A DNA stretch of 64,000 nucleotides from Caballeronia sp. TF1N1 (GTDB lineage Bacteria > Pseudomonadota > Gammaproteobacteria > Burkholderiales > Burkholderiaceae): contig NZ_CP084626.1 of NCBI RefSeq assembly GCF_022878925.1, positions 2,728,001 through 2,792,000 on the forward strand, read 5' to 3'. Each line of letters starts with the position of its first letter. Position 1 is the stretch's first letter. The position numbers and the translations under genes are program-made. The notes beneath the pieces were generated by a model that saw nothing but the letters and a program-made list of their open reading frames with translations, was not told where the DNA came from and searched no databases. This document shows, piece after piece, positions 1-8,587 of the stretch.

Positions 1-189
1 TGCCTGCCATGCGAATCCCTTTGGTTTGTCGATCATTGGGTTTCGTGCCATCGGACGGACCCCCGTTGGCCGCGTCGTGCGCGTATCGCCCGGCGCATCG
101 AATGCATTTGCTCAGGCGAGGCGTAAGGCTGAATTTGCCTTGGCGAGTGTAAAGACCATGCGTTTGCTTATCAAGCGGCTACAACGCAA

Positions 190-219
190 AACGCGCCGGG
201 CAATGCCGCCAGGCGCGTT
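190..219 (-). terminator. Possible terminator of the HiPIP gene
   Basis: An 8-bp perfect inverted repeat (AACGCGCC at 190-197, GGCGCGTT at 212-219) lies about 20 bases past the HiPIP stop codon. On the minus strand it is followed by TTGCGTTGT, a weak T-rich run. The rest of 1-239 shows no convincing gene on either strand. Confidence 0.45.
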
Positions 220-239
220 CGTCGTCCAACGAGGGAAGC

Positions 240-554
240 TCAGGCCTTCTTTACATACGCGCCGCACCAGCCCTTCGAGGCGACCTGCTTGTTCGCGAAC
301 ATCGGACACGGCGCGTAGGCATCGGCGGCCTTGCCTTGATAGAACTGGCAGTTGCCGCAGTCTTCGCCGGCGGCGTACTTGGCGAACTTGGCCTTATCGA
401 CCTTGGTCGCGTCTTCCTTGTAGCCGAGCGCCTTGGCGGTGGGATCGTTTTCGTCGACCTTCGGTGCGTCGGCGAAAGCGGCTTTCGAGCCGAGCGCGAA
501 CGTCGATGCAACGCCCACGCTGGTGATGAGAAACGTACGACGAGATGCCTTCAT
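240..554 (-). CDS. High-potential iron-sulfur protein (HiPIP)
   Basis: A 104-residue exported electron carrier. Residues 1-30 form a twin-arginine-like signal (MKASRRTFLITS, hydrophobic stretch, FALGSKAAFA). The mature part holds the four cysteines expected for one 4Fe-4S cluster, in the HiPIP pattern C-x2-C (EDCGNCQFYQG), then C in YAPCPMF and C in GWCGAY. The start at 554 is chosen because GGAG lies nine bases upstream and the signal peptide begins there; longer in-frame starts add no homologous sequence. HiPIPs shuttle single electrons in the periplasm and are common as lone genes in Burkholderia relatives. The partner redox enzyme is not encoded next to it. The family call is firm; the partner is unknown. 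Confidence 0.93.
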   Translation of the reverse strand: MKASRRTFLITSVGVASTFALGSKAAFADAPKVDENDPTAKALGYKEDATKVDKAKFAKYAAGEDCGNCQFYQGKAADAYAPCPMFANKQVASKGWCGAYVKKA

Positions 555-679
555 GGTGACTCGCTCCATGTTGTATTGGGGGAAAACGCCGTTCTGACGA
601 CGGCGATGCCCGAGCATAACAATCCGGAAGCGAATCGATGAAGCCAAATGTTATAGATAAGAACCCGGGGGAATCGCGG

Positions 680-1780
680 CTAACGCATCATGTCCGCCAC
701 GCGCTCGGCGATGGCGAGTGAAGCTGTCAGTCCGGGCGATTCGATGCCGAACAGATTCACGAGTCCCGGCACGCCATGCGCGGACTTGCCTTGAATCATG
801 AAGTCGGCGGCTGCCTGCCCCGGACCCGAGAGCTTCGGCCTGATGCCCGCGTAGGCCGGCTGCAGCGCGTCGTCGGGCAGACCCGGCCAATACGCACGAA
901 TCGCGGCATAGAAGGAATCGGCGCGGCGCGGATCGACATCGTAATTGAGCGACTGCACCCATTCGACATCAGGACCGAACTTGGCTTGGCCGCCCATGTC
1001 GACGGTCAGATGCACGCCGAGTCCCGCTTCATTGGGCATCGGATAGATGAGCCGTTCGAACGGCGCGCGCCCGCTCACGCTGAAGTAGTTGCCCTTCGCG
1101 AAGTAGAGCGGCGGCACGTGACGATCGTCGAGACCGCGAATCTTGCTGGCGATCCTGTTCGCGTGAAGCCCCGCGCTGTTGATCAGAAACGACGCCCGGA
1201 AGCGCGCCGGGGCATCGCCGCCGGTCTCGACGATAAAGCAGCCCTCGCGCGCGTCGATGGCCGCCACCGGCGTATGAAACACGATGTTCGCGCCGTGATT
1301 CTCGGCATCGCCTTGTAGCGCCAGCATGTACTGGTGACTGTCGACGATTCCCGTACTCGGCGACCACACCGCCTCGACGCACGTCAGTTGCGGCTCCATC
1401 TCCGCCGCCTGTGCGCCGCTGATCCGCACGAGACCTTCCACGCGATTTTCCAGGCCCTTCTGTTCGATGCCCGCAAGCTGCGGAATCTGATTGCGCGCCG
1501 TGGCAACGAGCAGCTTGCCGCATTGCCGATGCGGCACGCCATGCTCGCGGCAGTATTTGTACAGCATTTCGCGCCCACGCACGCACAGCTCGGCTTTCTG
1601 CGATCCACGCGGATAGTAGATGCCCGCGTGAATCACTTCGCTGTTGCGCGAACTGGTGCCAATGCCGATCGCCTCGCCCGCTTCCAGCACGATCACTTCG
1701 CGCCCGCGCATCGCCAGTTGCCGCGCAATCGCAAGCCCAACCACGCCCGCGCCGATTACCACGCACTCGATCCGATCCAT
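680..1780 (-). CDS. lhgO: FAD-dependent oxidoreductase, L-2-hydroxyglutarate oxidase-like
   Basis: 366 residues of the DAO superfamily. The dinucleotide-binding motif [14 protein letters not shown] is near residue 8, followed by a ribose-binding acid (VIVLEAGE). The motif [15 protein letters not shown] is typical of the LhgO/L2HGDH branch, which oxidises L-2-hydroxyglutarate to 2-oxoglutarate and passes electrons to quinone. The C-terminal [12 protein letters not shown] and [15 protein letters not shown] blocks also fit. The gene stands alone between the HiPIP gene and an ATPase gene. Exact substrate is inferred from the family; another 2-hydroxyacid is possible. Confidence 0.85.
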   Translation of the reverse strand: MDRIECVVIGAGVVGLAIARQLAMRGREVIVLEAGEAIGIGTSSRNSEVIHAGIYYPRGSQKAELCVRGREMLYKYCREHGVPHRQCGKLLVATARNQIPQLAGIEQKGLENRVEGLVRISGAQAAEMEPQLTCVEAVWSPSTGIVDSHQYMLALQGDAENHGANIVFHTPVAAIDAREGCFIVETGGDAPARFRASFLINSAGLHANRIASKIRGLDDRHVPPLYFAKGNYFSVSGRAPFERLIYPMPNEAGLGVHLTVDMGGQAKFGPDVEWVQSLNYDVDPRRADSFYAAIRAYWPGLPDDALQPAYAGIRPKLSGPGQAAADFMIQGKSAHGVPGLVNLFGIESPGLTASLAIAERVADMMR

Positions 1781-1909
1781 GTCCGTTCCGTCGCAAGATA
1801 GCTCGCAACCATTCTACGTTCTTGACTATTGCGAGTTGCACAACAAACGCATGGCAATTGAACCGAATTACGGAGCAATGCAGAAAAAGGCATGAAACTG
1901 GCCGTCCGA

Positions 1910-1945
1910 TGACAAAAAAGCCATGTTTCCATGGCTTTTTTGGCA
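1910..1945 (-). terminator. Strong rho-independent terminator after the AAA ATPase gene
   Basis: Perfect 12-bp inverted repeat: AAAAAAGCCATG at 1914-1925, loop TTTC, CATGGCTTTTTT at 1930-1941. It lies about 25 bases past the stop of the minus-strand ATPase gene and has T-runs on both strands. Confidence 0.85.
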
Positions 1946-1965
1946 ATTCCAAAAATTCGCGCGCT

Positions 1966-2943
1966 TTAAAAACCGATCGCTTTCTTGCGTGAATTACGGT
2001 CGAGCTGGATATCGCGCGCCTCGACGTGATGTCGTCCGTCGATACGCGCGTTGCCAAACGCGTTGAGCATCGCGCGCCGCATGCCGCGTGGCGAGGCTTG
2101 CGTGAGCGCATCGAGCGGGGCATCGCCGAGCGTTTCGGGAAAGCGCCGGCCCCACGCGTGCGTCGTGCGGATGTCGTCGTAAATTGCCTGCGCGATACGA
2201 CGCGCGCCGTCGCGATCCGGCGCGGGAATCTCGTAGACGTTCATGCGGTTCATGATCGGCTCGGGAATGGCGCGCGCGTCGTTGGCCGTTGCAATCCACA
2301 CGACGTTGCCCGCGTTGATCGGCACTTCCGCGAATTCGTCGATGAAAGTCTGCGCCGTGTCGTGTTCGAGCAACGCGTAAAGCGCGCCGAGCGGATCGTA
2401 TTGCGCGTCGCCGGTGGCCTTGTCGATTTCATCGACGGTAATGACGGGGTTCGCGTAGCTGCCGTTCACGAGGGCGTCGAACACCTTGCCTGGCTTGGCG
2501 TTGCGCCATTGCGACGACGCGCCCGAGAGAATCCATCCGGCGGTGAGCGAACTCATCGCCACGTAATGCGACGTGGTCCCGAGCATTCGCGCAAGCTGCT
2601 TCGCAAAATGCGTCTTGCCGATGCCGGGTTCGCCGAGCAACAGCATTGGCATGAGTTCGAGGCGGTCCTCGGTTTCGAGGCACAGCGCGATCTGCTTGCG
2701 AATGTCGTCGAGCGGCTCCTCGAAGTTCGGCAGGGAAGCCGCAAGGTCGTCGATGCACGGCATGCGATTCGGCTTCACGCAGAAGCGCAGATTGCCGACC
2801 TTGAGCATCTTCTCGTAAGTGGCGCGCAGGGCGTCGCTTGCGCCTTCGGACAAATCGTTGAGCGCGGTTTCCACGTCGTCGAGACTGTAGACCTTGCTGA
2901 ACGATGCCACCGCCAGTTCCTGTTTCACCACGGCTGTCGTCAT
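1966..2943 (-). CDS. Lone AAA+ ATPase, Lon-type ATPase module without protease
   Basis: 325 residues from the chosen start. Walker A GEPGIGKT at about 104-111 and Walker B VITVDEID at about 168-174, then a sensor-1-like stretch WIATANDARAIP and an arginine in EPIMNRMNVYEIP. The arrangement resembles the ATPase module of Lon, but there is no proteolytic domain with a Ser-Lys pair. The first 90 residues are a family-specific N-terminal part. ATG 2943 has a weak GGGG five to six bases upstream; ATG 2958 would add five residues. A role in protein remodelling is inference; the client is unknown. It has its own strong terminator and no co-directional partner. Confidence 0.8.
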   Translation of the reverse strand: MTTAVVKQELAVASFSKVYSLDDVETALNDLSEGASDALRATYEKMLKVGNLRFCVKPNRMPCIDDLAASLPNFEEPLDDIRKQIALCLETEDRLELMPMLLLGEPGIGKTHFAKQLARMLGTTSHYVAMSSLTAGWILSGASSQWRNAKPGKVFDALVNGSYANPVITVDEIDKATGDAQYDPLGALYALLEHDTAQTFIDEFAEVPINAGNVVWIATANDARAIPEPIMNRMNVYEIPAPDRDGARRIAQAIYDDIRTTHAWGRRFPETLGDAPLDALTQASPRGMRRAMLNAFGNARIDGRHHVEARDIQLDRNSRKKAIGF

Positions 2944-3327
2944 GTCACGCCCCGTCATTGTTTTGGTCGACAAAGCCAGTGTAGCGACGACAAAACACCA
3001 CGCAAGCGAGCAGTCTCGCGGGTCTGCTGCCAATTCCGCCGCATAGCGCAGGCGCGAGTATCATCGTTCGTCCCACGTGTGAGCGTGCCGCGAGCGGGTT
3101 CGAAACGTGCTGTTTTTCTGCGGCGTTTTTCCAACCTGGCTGCGAAGTGTTTTGCGCGGCCCCAGATGTCGGGTTTTGGTAAGGATTCTGGCTGAACCGT
3201 AGCCGTGCAGCCCGGTCAGAATCAAGTCGCCGAGGAAACGCCGATCCAGCGGCTTTTCGCCCAAGCAGATCACGCGCAAAAGCGAAACGCCGCCATCCGA
3301 ACCGCCCGTGCGCCGGAGAAGCCTTCA
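2944..3327. other. Intergenic region between divergent genes
   Basis: 384 bases between the start of the minus-strand AAA ATPase gene and the start of the plus-strand exported-protein gene. It must hold both promoters, but I see no clear -35/-10 pair, RNA gene or repeat. Reading frames here lack recognisable domains. Confidence 0.5.
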
Positions 3328-3867
3328 ATGCAAAGAACAACACGAACCGTCTTGCCGTTCCCCTTTCGATTTGTGCTTGCTGCAAGCGCGTGCCTCGCGG
3401 TGGTATCGGCGGGACCTGCCTGGGCGCAGTCAAGCACGCCGCAGCCTGTCGACTGGGAGTTGCAGGTCGTGCGCGACGGTCAGCAAATCGATTCGTTTTC
3501 CGCCACGACGAATGTCGGCCAGGCGCGCACCGATACGCATCACAACATCACGCAGAATCAGGTCGGCTGTGCGAATCAGCCAGCGGGCGACATCGATCTC
3601 ACGCGCACCATCACCGTTTCGCCGACGCACGCAAGCGCCGACGACATCACGCTCGCCATCGACGCTCAGGAAACGCTTCAGGATGATTCCTCGCGGAGCA
3701 CGGCGGCCGGCTGCAAATTGCCGCCGGTGCCGCGTCAGGTGAGCGGATCGCATCCGGGGCTCGTGCTGAAGCCCGGCGAATGGGGCGAATGGAAGATCGT
3801 CGACAGCAATCCGACGCTGCTGTATCGAGTGCGCGCGAGCATGGCTTCGGCACCAGCAACGCAATGA
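3328..3867 (+). CDS. Exported protein of unknown function
   Basis: 179 residues. An N-terminal signal peptide is clear: basic MQRTTR, a hydrophobic core around residues 12-30, cleavage likely after SAGPAWAQ. The mature protein is rich in Asp, Thr and Gln and opens with a VDWELQVVRDGQQIDSF segment. It has two cysteines (VGCANQ and AGCKLPPVP) that could form a disulfide. ATG 3328 is chosen because GGAGAAG lies about eight bases upstream and the signal begins there. I do not recognise the family. Periplasmic or secreted location is inferred. Confidence 0.75.
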   Translation: MQRTTRTVLPFPFRFVLAASACLAVVSAGPAWAQSSTPQPVDWELQVVRDGQQIDSFSATTNVGQARTDTHHNITQNQVGCANQPAGDIDLTRTITVSPTHASADDITLAIDAQETLQDDSSRSTAAGCKLPPVPRQVSGSHPGLVLKPGEWGEWKIVDSNPTLLYRVRASMASAPATQ

Positions 3868-3917
3868 CGGCCTTCGTGACATAAAGTAGAGAGGCCGCGC
3901 CACCACACAACGAACGC

Positions 3918-4727
3918 ATGCGAAACTCAGAACATCTTCCGCCAGGTCCATCCACGCACAACGGCACGCCGGATTTCACCGCCGTAAGCTGGAACCTCCA
4001 CAAGGGCCGCTCACCGCTCGGACTGCGCGCCTGGAACGCCATGCAGCGGTGGGTTCAGACCACCAACGCCGACGTCTATTTTCTCCAGGAAGCGATGGCG
4101 CGGCGCATGCCGCAGCCCGTGCTCGCAAGCGGTTTCGGCAACCCGCTTGCAGCGCCGCTCGACGATGTCTGGCATTGCCAGGCCACCGAAATCGCCACCG
4201 CGCTCGAATTGCAGATCGCCCTCGGGCCGAACGTGTTCAAGCCGTCGTGGCGGCACGGCAACGCCATCTTGTCGCCGCATCCGCTGGATCTATCCGGGCG
4301 CTGGGACATCTCGGCGCATCGCTTCGAAAAGCGTGGCTTGCTGGTCGCGCGCGCCACTTTCGCCGGGAAGGCCATCACGCTCTTGTGCGCGCATCTGGCG
4401 CTCACGCGTTCCGCGCGTCTGCGTCAGATGAACTGGATCGCGCACTGGATTGCGAAGGAAGCGCCGGAAGGCCCGCTCGTGCTGGCAGGCGATTTCAACG
4501 ACTGGCGCAACGATTCCGTGCCGCTATTTCGCGAACTCGGCATGAGCGAGGTCGCGACGATGCTCGGCGAATCCGGCCGCACCTTTCCGGCGTTCTCGCC
4601 CGCGCTCGCGCTCGACAAGATGTTCGTGCGCGGTCTTAAGCCTGTCGAATGGCTCGTGCCGACGCAGGACACCGCATGGCTGTCCGATCACTTGCCGTAT
4701 ATGGCGAGACTGCGCGTCGAGGAATGA
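3918..4727 (+). CDS. Endonuclease/exonuclease/phosphatase family protein
   Basis: 269 residues with the EEP fold signatures in order: SWNLHKGRSPLG near residue 24 (metal-binding Asn), YFLQEAM near 55 (catalytic Glu), LAGDFNDWRND near 190, and SDHLPYMARL at the C-terminus (catalytic Asp-His). The EEP superfamily covers AP endonucleases, sphingomyelinase-like enzymes and phosphodiesterases; this short cytosolic form without a signal peptide cannot be assigned a substrate. It converges with the response-regulator gene seven bases downstream. The metal-dependent phosphoesterase fold is secure. Confidence 0.85.
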   Translation: MRNSEHLPPGPSTHNGTPDFTAVSWNLHKGRSPLGLRAWNAMQRWVQTTNADVYFLQEAMARRMPQPVLASGFGNPLAAPLDDVWHCQATEIATALELQIALGPNVFKPSWRHGNAILSPHPLDLSGRWDISAHRFEKRGLLVARATFAGKAITLLCAHLALTRSARLRQMNWIAHWIAKEAPEGPLVLAGDFNDWRNDSVPLFRELGMSEVATMLGESGRTFPAFSPALALDKMFVRGLKPVEWLVPTQDTAWLSDHLPYMARLRVEE

Positions 4728-4734
4728 GGCGGCG

Positions 4735-5124
4735 TCAGCCGAGCAGCGCTTCCAGAGCGTCGATGGAAACCGGCTTGGTGAGGTGATGATCGAAGCCGGC
4801 ATCGATCGAATTCTGCCGATCCGCGTCGCTGCCGTAACCGGTCAGCGCGAGCAGCAAGGCGTCGCGCGTGACGGGGCGCTTGCGCATCTCGCGCGCCACG
4901 TCGAAGCCGTTCATGCCCGGCAGACCGATATCGAGCAGCACCACGTCGGGTTTGAAATCGTCGATGGACTGCAGCGCGCGCGGACCGTCGTGCTCCGTGC
5001 GCACTTCGTGGCCCAGTGCCTCGAGCAGCATCGACATGGCAAGCGCGGCGTCCTCGCTGTCGTCGACAATCAGAATGCGCCGGCTCGACGCCGCGCCGCC
5101 GGTCGCTTCGGCGGTGGTGTTCAT
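4735..5124 (-). CDS. Single-domain response regulator (receiver only)
   Basis: 129 residues consisting of one receiver domain after a 15-residue Ala/Ser-rich leader. Acidic pair D21-D22 (IVDDSED), phospho-acceptor D65 (LLDIGLPGMNG), T95 (ALTGYG) and K117 (LTKPV) are all present, so the domain should be phosphorylatable. There is no output domain, so it probably acts as a CheY-like or phosphorelay intermediate. No histidine kinase lies nearby; the partner must be encoded elsewhere. It is often placed as an orphan receiver related to hybrid-kinase C-terminal domains. Confidence 0.9.
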   Translation of the reverse strand: MNTTAEATGGAASSRRILIVDDSEDAALAMSMLLEALGHEVRTEHDGPRALQSIDDFKPDVVLLDIGLPGMNGFDVAREMRKRPVTRDALLLALTGYGSDADRQNSIDAGFDHHLTKPVSIDALEALLG

Positions 5125-5254
5125 GCGTGTCCTCGTACATTTTCAAGATGGCGAGGCGACTGTAGCACAACGCCCGAGCCTGATGAAATGAGGGCGCAAG
5201 GCAGCATGCGACAGCTCTGCTATCGTGGACTTTTCCGCGCACGCCGGCGTTCCC

Positions 5255-5851
5255 ATGTTCGATCTCTTCGACGACATTCCCAAACCCGATATCGTGTGGC
5301 ACCCGGACTGGATCGACTCCGACGCCGGTTCCGATCTCATGGGCGAGCTGATCGCGGAAGTAAGCTGGCAGCAGGACACGATGAACACGCCCCGCGGCCG
5401 TTTGCCGCTGCCGCGCCTGACCGCGTGGCAAGGCGAGCCGGATGCCGTCTATGTTTACTCGGGCATCCGCAACGTGCCGCAGCCGTGGACGCCCGCCGTC
5501 GCCCGGTTGCGCGATGCCGCTCAGGACGTGTGCGCCGCGCGTTTCAACAGCGTGCTCCTCAACCGTTATCGCACAGGGCTCGACAGCATGGGCTGGCACG
5601 CCGACAAGGAACGCGAGCTCGGGCCCGAGCCGGTGATCGCGTCGGTGAGTCTTGGCGCCACGCGTGCATTCGAATTCCGCCACGCGCGCACGCATGCCAC
5701 GCACGCGCTCGCGCTGACGCACGGCAGCCTGCTCGTGATGCGCGGACGCACGCAGCTCGAATGGGTGCATCGCGTGCCGAAGGAGCCGGGCGCGCGCGGC
5801 GAACGCATCAACCTGACGTTTCGCTGGGTCGACGCATCGAAGCGGCGTTGA
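5255..5851 (+). CDS. alkB: AlkB-family Fe(II)/2-oxoglutarate-dependent DNA repair dioxygenase
   Basis: 198 residues. Iron ligands H115 and D117 (GWHADKE) and H172 (EWVHRVPK), plus two arginines in RINLTFR (R184, R190) for 2-oxoglutarate, follow the AlkB pattern. The N-terminal part with NTPRGRLPLPRLTAWQG is typical of bacterial AlkB homologues. The family removes methyl lesions from DNA by oxidative demethylation. Start ATG 5255 is preferred to ATG 5225 because the family begins with MFDLFDD-like sequence. It converges with the RidA gene three bases downstream. Confidence 0.9.
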   Translation: MFDLFDDIPKPDIVWHPDWIDSDAGSDLMGELIAEVSWQQDTMNTPRGRLPLPRLTAWQGEPDAVYVYSGIRNVPQPWTPAVARLRDAAQDVCAARFNSVLLNRYRTGLDSMGWHADKERELGPEPVIASVSLGATRAFEFRHARTHATHALALTHGSLLVMRGRTQLEWVHRVPKEPGARGERINLTFRWVDASKRR

Positions 5852-5854
5852 ACT

Positions 5855-6253
5855 TCAGGGCCGCCGCGCGACGAAATCGATCTCGACGAGCGCGTCGCGC
5901 GCAAGGCCCGTCACGCCGATGCACGTGCGCGCCGGCAGCGGCTTCGGCAGAAAGTAGGAGCGGTACACGGCGTTCATCGCGTCGTAGTCGCGCTTGAACT
6001 CGGTGAGGAAGATGCGCGCGCTCACCACGCTGTCGAGCGTGAGGCCGAGTCCCGTCAGCACGAGGATCAGGTTATCCATCACGCGGCGCGTCTGCGCGGC
6101 GACGCCCTCGGGCAGCGGGGCGTTGTCGTCGTTGGGGTCGGTCGGCATCTGGCCGGTGAGGAAAACCCAGCCGTCGGCTTCTGCCGCGTGGGAAAACGGG
6201 CCGACAGGCGTCGGCGCGGCATCGATCATCGAGAATTTGGGACGGTGGTTCAC
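5855..6253 (-). CDS. RidA/YjgF family enamine-imine deaminase
   Basis: 132 residues. The sequence TPVGPFSHAAEADGWVFLTGQMP and the C-terminal arginine motif PARTCIGVTGLARDALVEIDFVA are RidA family hallmarks; the Arg in PARTC and the final Glu position the substrate. RidA proteins hydrolyse reactive enamines and imines such as 2-aminoacrylate. The start is a GTG at 6253, because AAGGAGA sits six bases upstream on the minus strand; a TTG five codons earlier overlaps that ribosome site and is unlikely. This RidA belongs to a divergent subgroup, so its exact substrate is open. Confidence 0.88.
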   Translation of the reverse strand: MNHRPKFSMIDAAPTPVGPFSHAAEADGWVFLTGQMPTDPNDDNAPLPEGVAAQTRRVMDNLILVLTGLGLTLDSVVSARIFLTEFKRDYDAMNAVYRSYFLPKPLPARTCIGVTGLARDALVEIDFVARRP

Positions 6254-6327
6254 GTTGTCTCCTTGCAAGGAACCGGCACGTTAGCCCGCCAAAATATCCC
6301 GCGCGCGTCCGGACCTTTGATGCGAAG

Positions 6328-6855
6328 ATGCAGCGTCCCTTTCAGTCCTGTTTCTTCGCAATGCTTCCTCAACCCATTCTCATCGATGCCGTCGTCCGCA
6401 TGCTCGTCGCGGTGCTGATCGGCTGCATCATCGGCGTCGATCGCGATCTGCACGGCAAACCGACCGGCATGAAGACGCTCGGGCTCGTGTCGCTAGGTGC
6501 ATGCATCGCGACCATGTGTGCGCTCGGATTTGCCACCGAGCCGCTCGCGCACAACACCGAAGTCTCGCGGGTGGTGCAAGGCATCGTGACGGGCATCGGC
6601 TTTCTGGGCGCGGGCGTGATCATTCAGAATCCGCGCGAGAACCGCATTCGCGGGCTGACCACGGCGGCTTCCATCTGGGTGACGGCGGCCGTGGGCATCC
6701 TGTGTGGGCTCGGCGTATGGAGTCTCGCGCTGATCGCCACGGTGATTCTCATCGTGCTGCTGACGGTTGGGCGGATCATCGAGAAAGGCTTGCTGAAGCG
6801 CTGGATGCGCAAGCCGCCGAGTCAACGTCCGGCGGGCATTGGCGAGGAAGAGTGA
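6328..6855 (+). CDS. MgtC/SapB family membrane protein
   Basis: 175 residues with about five hydrophobic segments. The stretches IGCIIGVDRDLHGKPTGMKT, VVQGIVTGIGFLGAGVI and GLTTAASIWVTAAVGI are the conserved MgtC/SapB blocks. The family is linked to magnesium stress, acid tolerance and inhibition of F-ATPase in pathogens, but short homologues without the C-terminal soluble domain are not well defined. The first ATG (6328) has only a weak GCGAAG ahead of it; ATG 6361 (MLPQPILID) is an alternative. Confidence 0.88.
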   Translation: MQRPFQSCFFAMLPQPILIDAVVRMLVAVLIGCIIGVDRDLHGKPTGMKTLGLVSLGACIATMCALGFATEPLAHNTEVSRVVQGIVTGIGFLGAGVIIQNPRENRIRGLTTAASIWVTAAVGILCGLGVWSLALIATVILIVLLTVGRIIEKGLLKRWMRKPPSQRPAGIGEEE

Positions 6856-6961
6856 CTGGCGGAATTGCCTGTGCGCATCGGCGCGCTCTCGCATCATTCA
6901 ATGAACAACGCGGCGCAACCTTGCGGCCCGCCGCGTTTCCAGGCGCAGAAAGTCGATGCGC

Positions 6962-7234
6962 TTACCAGCCGTGATGTTCGCGCCAGCGTTCTTCGCGATG
7001 CATCTCATGCCGCCAATGACGCTCGCGCTCGTGGCGTCGCCATTCGTGTTCGCGCCAGCGTTCATCGCCGTAGCCGTATCCGTATGCGGGCTGCACGTAG
7101 ACCGGCTGGGCCTGCGCATAAACCGGCACGCCGACGCCTACCGCGACATCGACATGCGCCGATGCTGCCGTCGATACCGCCAAACCCCCGAGTCCTGCCA
7201 ACGCGATTGCCACAGTTGCAAGCTGCTTTTTCAT
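6962..7234 (-). CDS. Small exported protein with Tyr/Gly-rich and charged Trp-Arg-Glu-His tail
   Basis: 90 residues. Signal peptide MKKQLATVAIALAGLGG...ASAHV is clear. The mature protein opens with VDVAVGVGVPVYAQAQPVYVQPAYG, a pattern seen in many small Burkholderia exported proteins (PXPV-type repeats), and ends in a highly charged tail with repeated WREH/HERER/WRHE words. The tail is low-complexity and could bind metal or anionic surfaces, but no function is established. Translation start fits an ATG preceded by AAGGAG on the minus strand. Confidence 0.75.
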   Translation of the reverse strand: MKKQLATVAIALAGLGGLAVSTAASAHVDVAVGVGVPVYAQAQPVYVQPAYGYGYGDERWREHEWRRHERERHWRHEMHREERWREHHGW

Positions 7235-7343
7235 GTCGCCTTCTCCTTGCCCCGATTGCGTGATGTCGAGTGCAGTCTAGAAGGCGATTCCTGACACAGG
7301 TGCAACAGACCCGCGAGAAAGGTAACGTCAGGTAACGGTCAAG

Positions 7344-7766
7344 TCAGAGCAAGCGTTTGCCTGCTTCGTCGATAACCACTTCGCCGTCTTCCTTTGCAAA
7401 AGGTCCTTTTTGCGGCTCCGGCAAAAGATCGATCACGAGTTCCGATGGACGGCACAGTCGCGCGCCTTTCGGGGTATCGACGAAGGGACGATTGATGAGG
7501 ATTGGATGCGCGAGCATGGCGTCGATGAGTTGCTCGTCGGTGAGACTCGTGTCGCCCAAGCCGAGCTCGGCGTAGGGCGTGCCCTTTTCGCGCAGCGCTT
7601 CGCGCACGGAAAGCCCGGCGCGCGCGATGAGCGAAGTGAGCGTCGCGCGATCCGGCGGCGCGGTCAGATACTCGACGACTTTCGGCTCGATGCCCGCATT
7701 GCGGATCAGCGCGAGTGTGTTGCGCGAGGTGCCGCACTTCGGGTTGTGATAGATGATGACAGTCAT
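7344..7766 (-). CDS. arsC: Arsenate reductase (ArsC, glutaredoxin-coupled family)
   Basis: 140 residues. The N-terminus MTVIIYHNPKCGTSRNTL carries the catalytic cysteine C11 followed by the arginine expected in this class. INRPFVDTPKGARLCRPSE supplies the downstream arginines that bind the oxyanion. The family reduces arsenate to arsenite with glutathione and glutaredoxin. The start at 7766 matches the family; an ATG 11 codons earlier adds a non-homologous extension. No arsB, arsR or acr3 gene is nearby, so this may be a chromosomal housekeeping homologue rather than part of an ars operon. Confidence 0.92.
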   Translation of the reverse strand: MTVIIYHNPKCGTSRNTLALIRNAGIEPKVVEYLTAPPDRATLTSLIARAGLSVREALREKGTPYAELGLGDTSLTDEQLIDAMLAHPILINRPFVDTPKGARLCRPSELVIDLLPEPQKGPFAKEDGEVVIDEAGKRLL

Positions 7767-8184
7767 GTCGGCGATGTCCTTGATGATCACATTCGGCATT
7801 CTAGGCCGACCTCACGATGACGCGCACGCCCGGCTTGCGTCAGGCCACCGACCGGATTGCCAGCGATGCAGCAAATACCCTGTTCAATCGCGGCTGCGCG
7901 GCCTATAACGAAGTGTGCAATGCGGCATGTCCTGGGTGCATCATCCGCCAGCGGTCTTACTGGCGTTCGGCCCTGACTGCTTCGCAGTCGCCTTCGAATT
8001 GCATATCTACAAGTCCAGCAAGTGGTCGCATGGCAGAAGCCGACCGGAACCGGCCCTGACGCCTCTTCGCGCACTGCCATCGAGTAGAACGCACCGTGGC
8101 ACGTCGTGTGCGAACGACGGTTCGCTACAACGAATAGCGCGACCCGGCCATTGTCGGTTCGTGCATCTCATTCAAGGAGTCGAT
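7767..8184. other. Intergenic region without a recognised gene
   Basis: 418 bases between arsC and the next plus-strand gene. Reading frames exist but show no domain and overlap on both strands. I see no tRNA, strong hairpin or repeat. The last bases hold the AAGGAG ribosome site (8174-8179) of the downstream gene. Confidence 0.5.
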
Positions 8185-8481
8185 ATGAAAACACGTCTCG
8201 TCGCGACGGCGCTTGCCGCCTCGCTACTGGTGGCTGTTGGCAGCGCCTCGGCGCAGGAAACGTATTACCGCACGGCGCAGGTGCCGGGACAAACCACGGC
8301 GGATACCTCGTCGCAACCGGCGATGCAAGGCAGCACGCAAGGCCAAACGGGCGATATGTCGTATGGCGGCGCGCCCGCCTCTCGTGGCGCCACTGGCGCA
8401 ATCGGCACGACCGGAACCAACGCGGGCATTTCCAAGCCGTGCGTGCGCGGCCCGCCCTGCGACATATTCTTCGGCAACTGA
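8185..8481 (+). CDS. Small exported protein, C-terminal CVRGPPC motif
   Basis: 98 residues. Signal peptide MKTRLVATALAASLLVAVGSASAQ is followed by a Gly/Thr/Ser/Gln-rich low-complexity middle and a distinctive end, SKPCVRGPPCDIFFGN, with two cysteines five apart. AAGGAG lies five bases before ATG 8185, which settles the start. I do not recognise a function. The cysteine pair could form a disulfide or bind metal. Nearest neighbours (arsC, cupin) give no firm clue. Confidence 0.72.
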   Translation: MKTRLVATALAASLLVAVGSASAQETYYRTAQVPGQTTADTSSQPAMQGSTQGQTGDMSYGGAPASRGATGAIGTTGTNAGISKPCVRGPPCDIFFGN

Positions 8482-8587
8482 AGCAGCAAGCGCGGCCTGA
8501 AAGTTGCGCTAGCATCCGGTGCATGATCCCGTGCGCTCGCATTCTCGTATGCGGGCGCCCTTTCCTTTTCCCTTTGGAACGATCGCC

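Noticed and set aside
4783..5997. 404-codon plus-strand frame over the response regulator and alkB
   Set aside because: The receiver and AlkB genes in the other frames carry complete motifs; this frame has no recognisable family.
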